Shown here piece by piece: positions 56,871 to 64,000 of a DNA stretch of 64,000 nucleotides. The DNA is taken from positions 12,373,001 to 12,437,000 of the forward strand of contig NC_134013.1 of NCBI RefSeq assembly GCF_040712315.1, written 5' to 3'. Below the pieces are notes generated by a model. It was not told where the DNA came from. It worked only from the letters and a program-made list of their open reading frames with translations, and made no database searches. Source of the DNA: Castanea sativa (Eukaryota; Streptophyta; Magnoliopsida; Fagales; Fagaceae). The stretch's first letter is position 1. Each line of letters starts with the position of its first letter. The position numbers and the translations under genes were made by a program.

Positions 56871-58981
56871 GACACACACACACACACCATTCATAGTCTT
56901 CACGCATATTTTGTCTTGCTGCTTGGTGACACTTTTTTCTTTCTCTTTTCTAAAACACATTCACACGTCATTCATGGTCTTGACTCTTGACACACACAGT
57001 GTTACTAACATTTTTTTTCCCTCTTGTTTCTAAAGCTATTTCACTACCATTTTTTAGGTCATGGTGACATGGTTTGACGAGATAAAGATTTAAATACACT
57101 TTGAAACTTCATATTTAGCTTTGTGACTAATCAAAGATGACTTCTATAGTTCTATGTCAAACCACTTTTATTGGTTTTTATTTTTTGTTTCAATAGAAAT
57201 ATTATGGTTTAAATCTTCTCTTTCCACTGAATATATACATATAAAATTTTTCACTAATTACTAAATCTAAGATTCTCTATAAACTCTTTGAGATTTCACA
57301 TGAAATCAATGAAATGATAATTAATGCATCTTTAACTCCAAAAAGTGAGGAAAGTACATGTTTGCTCTCCCAAATCCACGTCCAAATGAGTTGTAGGGTA
57401 GGAAAAATAAGATTGTGGGACTTAATGGGTGCATGTCTAAATTATCAATGGTTGAAAAACATCAAGACTTGCATAAATTATCAAGTCATCTTCCTATGCT
57501 GTTGTTGTCTCTCTCTTTATATATATATATATATATATAATATTTTTTATTACCTTTAAATATATGAGAAATGTTATACTCACCACATTTTCTAAGTGTT
57601 AGGTTATTATTTGTAGTTATAGGTGGGAAAAAATGTAATATTTAAGTTATGAATTCAAATTATAATCAATAACAACTTACCATTTATAATTTGTTGTAAA
57701 AGAGTTTTTGTCTTTTTAAAGCATTGTAAAAGAGTTTTGAAGATATTATTGTGGTAACACTTCTCTAAATATATCTTATAGATAAACTTTCTATAAATTT
57801 TGTTTAAAAAAAAATGGCCTATAATAAGAGATTTATTGGGCTAACATGTATTACAACACAAGATATAAAGGCTGTATAGTGAGACTCCGATTAACGCATA
57901 ATTTATACAATTTTTTATTGTTAATTTTTTTTAGAATAAACTCTATACTAAAAATTCACACTTAAATGGAGCTAGGACTCTCCGACACCCCCTTTCCACA
58001 CAAACTGACCTAACACGTTACGAAATTATATTTTTTTTTGCTGAACAAAGAAACTATATACTTTTTTGCTATTCTAGAATATCTAACTGTTTGCTTTTCT
58101 AAAAATAAAAAATAAACTTTAAAAGTTATTCATTCTAAGAAAAGCAACAATTTTTTTTTTAAAAAAGTTAGTACATGTGGAGACCCACATCCGTACCAAA
58201 ATCCAAGCCGAATCAATGTAAAAAATCTTCGACATTAAAAAATTGAACCAACTGGCTTTATTTCACTTAAATGCTGGGAGGTGAAATACTGAGAAATTCA
58301 TTAATTGAATTCTTTTTTTTATTTTATTTTATTTTATTTGTTTGGTATTGTATTCAGGAAAAAAATTTTTAAAAAAAAGTAAAAAAAGTTTCTGATATCG
58401 ATGACAATTGTCTGGCTTGGTTGAGTGACTTTAGTCTTCAGTCCATATCTAACCTCAATTCATGCTGACACACACGACAAGGTTCATTTATTGTGATTTC
58501 GTTGGGCCAAGAATTTATGATCCCATCAAATATTTTTTAATGTGTATGATTGTACGAAAGCATTTTATGTTACGAAAAGAAAATTAGAAACATTGTCCGT
58601 TCACGTGTTGGGAAGACGACACTTTTGGGAAAGACTTTGATTCAGAATTTTAAAATATTGGGTTTAGTTATTGGGTATTTTTAAAATATTTGTTAATGAA
58701 TTTTTATATAGAAATTTTGATATCATTTTTATATGAAAAATAAAATATTGTAAAAAAATCATTTTTTTCCTGTAAATTCAAAAAAAAAAAAATTTCATAT
58801 AGGTTAACAAAACCCTAAAATGATCTCTTAGAACTCTCAGTGCATTTCTTTTCTCTCATTTTAATCAAACTCTTTCAAACCAATAATAATTAGAAAAAGT
58901 TTCAAGATTATGTGTTTGGACTTAATTACGTCATATTAATTTTTTAACTCTTTTATTTATTTATTTTTTTTATGTGAGACT

Positions 58982-59012
<31 letters not shown>

Positions 59013-60255
59013 TCACACACACAAATATATATACCTAAACACTACAGGCCTCTAATCCAATCAATGGTTGGCCTTTCATAGAATAAATTAAGTTTCCAAA
59101 TATAAAAATTCACTGGGCTTTGTAGGTCAAGTGTGAAAAATTAAATAAAAAATTTAAAATTGTAATTTGGAAGCATGTGATTTCAAATCGTTGAATCAAA
59201 AAAGTCGAAACCCCTAATTTTCAAAATCCTAAATTGGTCATTGTATTCCTTAGAGTTGTTCTTTTTATTTCCATCATTAAAATAATTCAATATGTAATAG
59301 AATTTTTCTTCTTCCCTTCCCTTTTTCTAGTGGAAGAATTGGGAATTAAAGACCTCCTACCAGCTTATAGGGATCCAAGTTTGCAGCCCCAAGATCTCCT
59401 GACAGGTGTAAGCTTTGCATCTGGTGGCACGGGATACGATCCTTTGACACCTAAAGTAGTGGTATGTACATTTAAATTTTTTTTTCCCTTTATAATTCCA
59501 TTGTTATAACGAGGAAGAAAGATATAAACTCTAAATGTTTTTATTTTATATAAAAAAAACTTCATTATATAATCATTTTTAAAAATGATTCATTGTTTTT
59601 TCTTATACTTATTTTTCATTTTTTGAGTACATATAGTCAGTCATATCACTATCTGAGCAATTAGAAGATTTCAAGCAATACATAGGGAAGTTGAAAGGCA
59701 TTGTTGGAGAAGAGAGAACAAACTTCATATTAGCCAAAAGTGTAGTTTTTGTGGTGGCGAGCAGCAATGACATTGCCAATACTTATTTTCTTACTGGAAT
59801 AAGGAAAGCCGAATACGATATTCAATCTTATACTGATCTTTTACTCAATTCAGCTTCTAATTTCATCAAGGTAACTTCATCTTCTTCTTCTTTTTTCTTC
59901 TTTTTTTTTTAATATATATTTTCCCTTTATAATTGGTGATATTCAAGTTTACTAGTGACATAGGCCCAAGTTAACGAAAATGCATTTTATGCATTTGATA
60001 TATAATCTTTACTTTCACAACCACACACGGTAAAAATGAGAAGACATGTATCAAATATACATGATAATTATTACAAGTTAACATTTATTCTTACCTTAAT
60101 AACAATTAACACCTTCTAAGTAGGACTCGAGAATTGTATATCTTGGATCATGACCAGGAAATTCACCATTCAAACACTATATATATAATATATTACTTAA
60201 CTCTTTGATGGTAAAGTATAATATAGTGGTACCAAGGTGGAATAAATGATGTTTA

Positions 60256-60308
<53 letters not shown>

Positions 60309-60875
60309 TAAGGAATTATATGGACTGGGGGCACGAAGGATTGGTGTTTTCAGTGCACCACCACTAGGATGTGTGCCATCACAGCGACTTTTGGCTGGAG
60401 GCTCAGAAACTGAGTGTGCAAAGCAGCCCAATCAAGCATCACAAGTGTTCAATGATAAACTTTCTAGGGAGTTGGGTTACCTTAACAACAATTTGCCTAA
60501 TGCAAAGGTGGTCTATATTGATGTCTACAACCCCATACTTGATCTCGTAACAAATCCAAAGAAATATGGTACAATACCTTTCTCCTTTACAATTTTAAAC
60601 ATTTTTTTAAAATTTTTTATTATAAATTTCTAATTTTATCTTATTTAGGATATCTAATATTTGGTATATTGTACAATTCAGGCTTTGAGATTGCAAATAA
60701 AGGGTGTTGTGGCACTGGAACTTTAGAGGTAGCAATACTTTGCAACCAATTAGACCATCACACTTGTACCGATGACTCTAAGTACGTGTTTTTTGACAGT
60801 TATCATCCTACAGAAAAAGCTTACAAGATAATTGTCAATCAGCTCATTACAAAATATATCTACAACTTCGCTTGA
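56539..60875 (+). CDS. GDSL esterase/lipase gene 2 (EXL-like), 5 exons, 364 aa
   Basis: Exons are 56539-56818, 59331-59461, 59637-59870, 60313-60568 and 60682-60875, with GT-AG borders and the same phases as gene 1. Exons 2, 3 and 4 are identical in length to those of gene 1. The start at 56539 is chosen from the TATA position; ATG 56554 has the better context and is an alternative. After a signal peptide (to about residue 30) come block [13 protein letters not shown] (Ser49), [54 protein letters not shown] and FDSYHPTE (Asp339, His342). It belongs to the same secreted SGNH hydrolase group. Block III keeps Asn181 but has Ser179 where Gly is usual. Intron 1 is long (2.5 kb), with (CT)n just after the donor. 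Intron 3 ends in a (TA)n run at the acceptor. AATAAA lies at 61029. Confidence 0.9.
56828..56887. repeat. (CT)n/(CA)n microsatellite at the start of intron 1 of GDSL gene 2
   Basis: A CT run followed by CA repeats begins about ten bases after the donor. Genes 1 and 3 also have CT-rich sequence at the same place. Confidence 0.9.
60263..60305. repeat. (TA)n run directly before the exon-4 acceptor of GDSL gene 2
   Basis: About twenty TA units end eight bases before the AG at 60311-60312. No polypyrimidine tract separates them from the acceptor. Confidence 0.9.
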
Positions 60876-61158
60876 GATTGATGATTTTCCTCAACTCTCA
60901 ATTATCAACCAGACTTTGCAAATTCTTTTTCTTCTTATTGCAAAGGGGATCGTCCTATTTTCTTTATGAAATATTATTGTAAGTTGTAACAATTAATTAG
61001 TTCTAAAAGTTTCATTGAGCTTGACCCAAATAAAAGGGACTAGGTATTGAGTTGGGAGTGCCAATTATGTGAAGCAAATTAATTTCAATTGTCTTAGATA
61101 TTACAGAGAAAATGGGCTTTTACCAATTTCGCTCAAAACAAATAACAAAATGCTCCTG
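60876..61158. other. 3' flank of GDSL gene 2
   Basis: AATAAA at 61029-61034 is a possible polyadenylation signal. No other feature before the segmental duplication begins. Confidence 0.5.
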
Positions 61159-62152
61159 TTCACAACACTTATATAATCTATCATAGATGGTAAACTGTTA
61201 TTGGTTTTAATTTGAATTTAGAATTTAAATTTATTTCTTACCTACCCATAATAGGTAATAACAACCTAATATTTAATATTTGTTGTGAAAATATTATGGA
61301 TGTATCTTTTCTTTTTTATTTATTTATTATATTAAATGTGGTAAATGAATAAAGGGTTTTGTTTTTAGTGTGACGGAGAACTATAAACCAATATTATTAA
61401 AAGTTAACTAATTGCCGTTATTTGTTCAAAAAAAAAATTCTGTTATAAGAGAATTCTACTCCGTGATTTAGTTGCAGTCTATTAAACATATATATATTCT
61501 TTCTTTCTTTTTTTTTCTTTTTTTGGTATTTAACAAGTTTAATTATATTTTTGAAGTAAAGTAATCTTTATATTTTACAATCCTTATCATGTAAATTCAT
61601 TTATATTTATATAAATATAATACAAAATATTTACTACTTACTGCATCAAACACAATTTTGTTCCAGTTAGGTCAAACCTCAATTTTCTAAAATCTAGCAT
61701 ACTATCTTTAAAGCAGTTATCATCTTGTAGTGCAAACTTAACTAATTCACTTCATTTTTTTTTTTTTGGTACCGTTTTGATTCCCCCACCGACCTTTCAA
61801 ACTTTAAACCATATTTGATATTTATACTTTTAAGAAAGAAGAGAATTTTTTATTTTTTTTTATCCTCAAACTTCAAATATTTCGAATGAAGACATTTATG
61901 AGTCAAATCATTTTTACCCAACCATCGAATTATAAAAAAAAAATTAAAAAAAAAAACTTTCATGATTGTAATAAAGTGGGCAGAGGAGATAACATCAACT
62001 ATATTGTTTATTACATTCACAAAAAAAAAAAAAAAAAAAAAACTATATTGTTTATTGCAGTCATATAACATAGAGTTTTGTACACTTTACAGCTAGATCA
62101 GCTTATTTCTTGTGTGTGCGCATTAAATGACGTAACAGTTCTATTACTTTTT

Positions 62153-62494
62153 TGACAAAATTTTTATCTCTTTCTTTTAGTTTTTGCCATTTTTTCAGTT
62201 TTGTAGGTACTTTTTATTTTTTATTTTTTTTTTGATGTTTTCTAACAAAATTTTGTCTTTTTTGCACTTAACAAGCTTGTTAACATTTTACATTTTTTAT
62301 AGGCAAATGTTAACCAGCACAGGTGTGGTATTGGTTATGAATGTACTTTTCATACAAAAAGCTATAAAAGATTGTAAAAATGTGTAAAAAATAGTATAAA
62401 GCTATAAAAAGTTTTTTTTAAAAAAAAGACAAAAAAATTGTAAAAATAAAGTAAAAAAACTGTTGTTAACGGGTAAGATGTCCGTTAACACATT
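62153..62494. mobile_element. Insertion of about 340 bp in the promoter of GDSL gene 3
   Basis: Copy A goes directly from AGTTCTATAATTTTTTATAA to the TATA box. Copy B has about 340 AT-rich bases between the same flanks, including GCTTGTTAACATTTTAC and AACGGGTAAGATGTCCGTTAAC. No terminal repeats could be seen, so its nature (MITE or other) is open. Confidence 0.55.
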
Positions 62495-62501
62495 CCTTTT
62501 T

Positions 62502-62516
62502 TATAATATATATACA
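62502..62516 (+). promoter_or_regulatory. TATA box of GDSL gene 3
   Basis: TATAATATATATACA is the same as in gene 1 and lies about 110 bp before the start codon. Confidence 0.5.
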
Positions 62517-62613
62517 CAAAGGGTACAACCCAAATGAGACAAATACAAATCAACACTTTTTCTGTCACCTAGCAGTGGCGACCAAGCAAAGATTCATCTA
62601 GCTAAAAAAAAGA

Positions 62614-62896
62614 ATGCAGTTCCTCTTTAGTTTGTCTTCTTTTTCTTCTTCTGCTATAGTATTGTTTAGTCTCATTGCCTTTGTTCTTTTCTGCAACACC
62701 AATGCTGTTGTAAGGCTACCACCAAATATTTCGCTGCCTGCAGTTATAGCTTTTGGAGATTCAATCGTGGATACAGGCAACAACAACCATCTAAAAAGTC
62801 TAATTAAGTGCAATTTCGCTCCGTATGGGAACGATTTTAGAGGCAAAGTTCCAACAGGTAGATTCGGCAATGGAAAGGTCCCAGCAGACCTAGTAG
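62614..62896 (+). CDS. GDSL esterase/lipase gene 3, exon 1 only (runs off the window)
   Basis: The 283-nt exon has the same length and donor (GTAG|GTATAT) as exon 1 of gene 1. The encoded 94 residues differ from gene 1 at five places (F11S, V41L, V63L, V64I, V91A). The signal peptide and block [13 protein letters not shown] with Ser50 are kept. The remaining exons lie beyond position 64000, so intactness and the state of block III are unknown. It is the duplicate of gene 1 and should have the same kind of secreted hydrolase product if complete. Confidence 0.85.
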
Positions 62897-63172
62897 GTAT
62901 ATATCTCTCTCTTTCTCTCCCTTCTTTGCATATGTAGTGGTCTTTTGATCTTTTTTACATTGGGGTTTGTTTGTTTTCCATCTCTATTATGTTATTTGAC
63001 TTGAAAAGTTCAAACTTTAACATGGTCCTCGGTAAAATTACAGTAATTTGACCCAAAGTAACAAGTAGACCACCTTTACTAGCATGTAAATTTTTTCTTT
63101 TATTAGAGGTTTTAGTGTGTCATGGTAGGCAATTTTATACTATTGAGGAAAACTTTCTATTTTTATTCATTA

Positions 63173-64000
63173 GAGCATTCCCATCAAGAAATCTAAAATT
63201 TTAGCATTTGATACTTCAGAAACCTATTTTATTTATTATATTATTCCACTTTAAAATACATCAAACATCAAAATTTTTATATTTTTATATTTTTTACCAT
63301 TTCATTTAAATAATATAAATGATTCATTAAAATAATAACTAAACAGCTACACAAAAATCTATAGCAACTAGCCAACCCCCTCCTCCACCACCCCTACCAC
63401 CTCTCCACTTGCCATAACCACCATTGTAGCAACCACAACCCACCATAGATACCACCACCGCAAGTCACAGCACCACCGTGGCAACTACAAAACAATTCTA
63501 AAGGTGAAAAGCACTATAAATAGAACAAAAACATTACAATATAAGTATGTAACAAACAATAAAGTTTCTGGTTTCACTTTGACTCTTTTTCCCCCTCCAT
63601 TTTCTCAACAATGAAACAAAGCATTAAAGTAAGCAGAGTATAAAGGAAACTCTGAAAGTGAAAAAGAATACAAATTGAACGAGCCCCATTATAATTTAAC
63701 CCAAGAAAAACACCATAAAAAATCTCTATTTCCAATTTTATATTTTCCTTTCCTCCATTTTCTCGGCAAGTAAACAGAGATTCAAGGAAACTCTGAATGT
63801 GAAAAAAAAAACAAAAAATTGATCTAACCCATTATAATTGAACCAAAAAATCAATACATTAATATCTCAATTTCCAATTTTGATTTTTCTTTCTCTCCAT
63901 TTTTTGGGAAACCAAACAAAGAGTAGTATTTAACGAAAAAATAGAGTATGAAAGAAGAAACAATAAAACAAACCAGTGCCATTGGATCCAACAAGGAGGA
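63173..64000. mobile_element. PIF/Harbinger-like element in intron 1 of GDSL gene 3, left part
   Basis: At the point where homology with gene 1 intron 1 stops (TATTCATTA), the sequence continues GAGCATTCCCATCAAGAAAT, then CTAAAATTTTAGCATTTGA, like the start of the element at 34214. The TTA before it fits a 3-bp duplication, since gene 1 has TATTCATTACTCTG there. No right end occurs before 64000. The interior has CCACCACC-rich and AAGAGAAA-like stretches and no gene. Confidence 0.65.

Larger units (their letters stand above)
61159..63170. repeat. Segmental duplication, copy B (upstream region and exon 1 of GDSL gene 3)
   Basis: Parallel to 29482-32459 from CACTTATATAATCTATCATA on. It has one copy of ATTGTAAT (61966-61973) where copy A holds the hAT element, and about 340 extra bases at 62153-62494. 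Homology continues into intron 1 until a PIF-like insertion at 63173. Confidence 0.9.

Overview
The window is plant nuclear DNA. It is AT-rich, the genes have introns, and most of the length is plant transposable elements: Ty1/copia and Ty3/gypsy-Tat LTR elements, Mutator-like, CACTA, hAT and PIF/Harbinger-type DNA transposons, LINEs and tRNA-derived SINEs. The sequence style fits a woody eudicot, possibly Fagaceae, but that is an impression and not proof. Every call comes from reading the sequence. No search or alignment program was run.

Layout. Positions 1-1770 are the 3' end of a copia element with its 3' LTR. Positions 1771-6268 look like the inside and right end of a Mutator-like element (MULE). 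It holds a decayed GRF zinc-finger gene (+), a decayed PB1/MuDR transposase (-) and a 146-bp tandem array. Positions 6270-23430 are an (AAT)n microsatellite split by a degenerate Tat-lineage gypsy element. Three later LTR-type insertions sit inside that element, at 6726-7716, 9525-10943 and 11623-15887, each bounded by 5-bp target-site duplications. The Tat element also carries an antisense, probably intron-containing, extra ORF between pol and its 3' LTR.

Positions 23431-31850 are gene-poor, with a SINE, two hAT-type elements and a small MITE. Positions 31857-36431 hold an apparently intact five-exon GDSL esterase/lipase gene of the EXL type; its second intron contains a 1.06-kb PIF/Harbinger-like element. 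Positions 36804-40602 are a truncated antisense copia element. Positions 41237-43947 are a LINE 3' part interrupted by LTR-like DNA. Positions 44740-45720 are a repeat-rich segment with a 40-bp perfect palindrome. Positions 46188-54775 are an 8.6-kb CACTA element with a GTT target-site duplication. It lacks a visible transposase and carries gene-like exons and a fragment resembling plastid ribosomal protein L4. Positions 56539-60875 hold a second complete GDSL gene, and 62614-62896 is exon 1 of a third GDSL gene that runs off the right edge.

The host genes are therefore a direct cluster of three secreted GDSL hydrolases. Genes 1 and 3 lie in a segmental duplication that includes their promoters (about 29482-32460 and 61159-63170). 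The gene-3 copy keeps the empty site of the hAT element found upstream of gene 1. The main biological points are a catalytic-block change in gene 1 (Asn to Asp), divergence of the promoters of genes 1 and 3, the Tat antisense ORF, and the gene-fragment cargo of the CACTA element.
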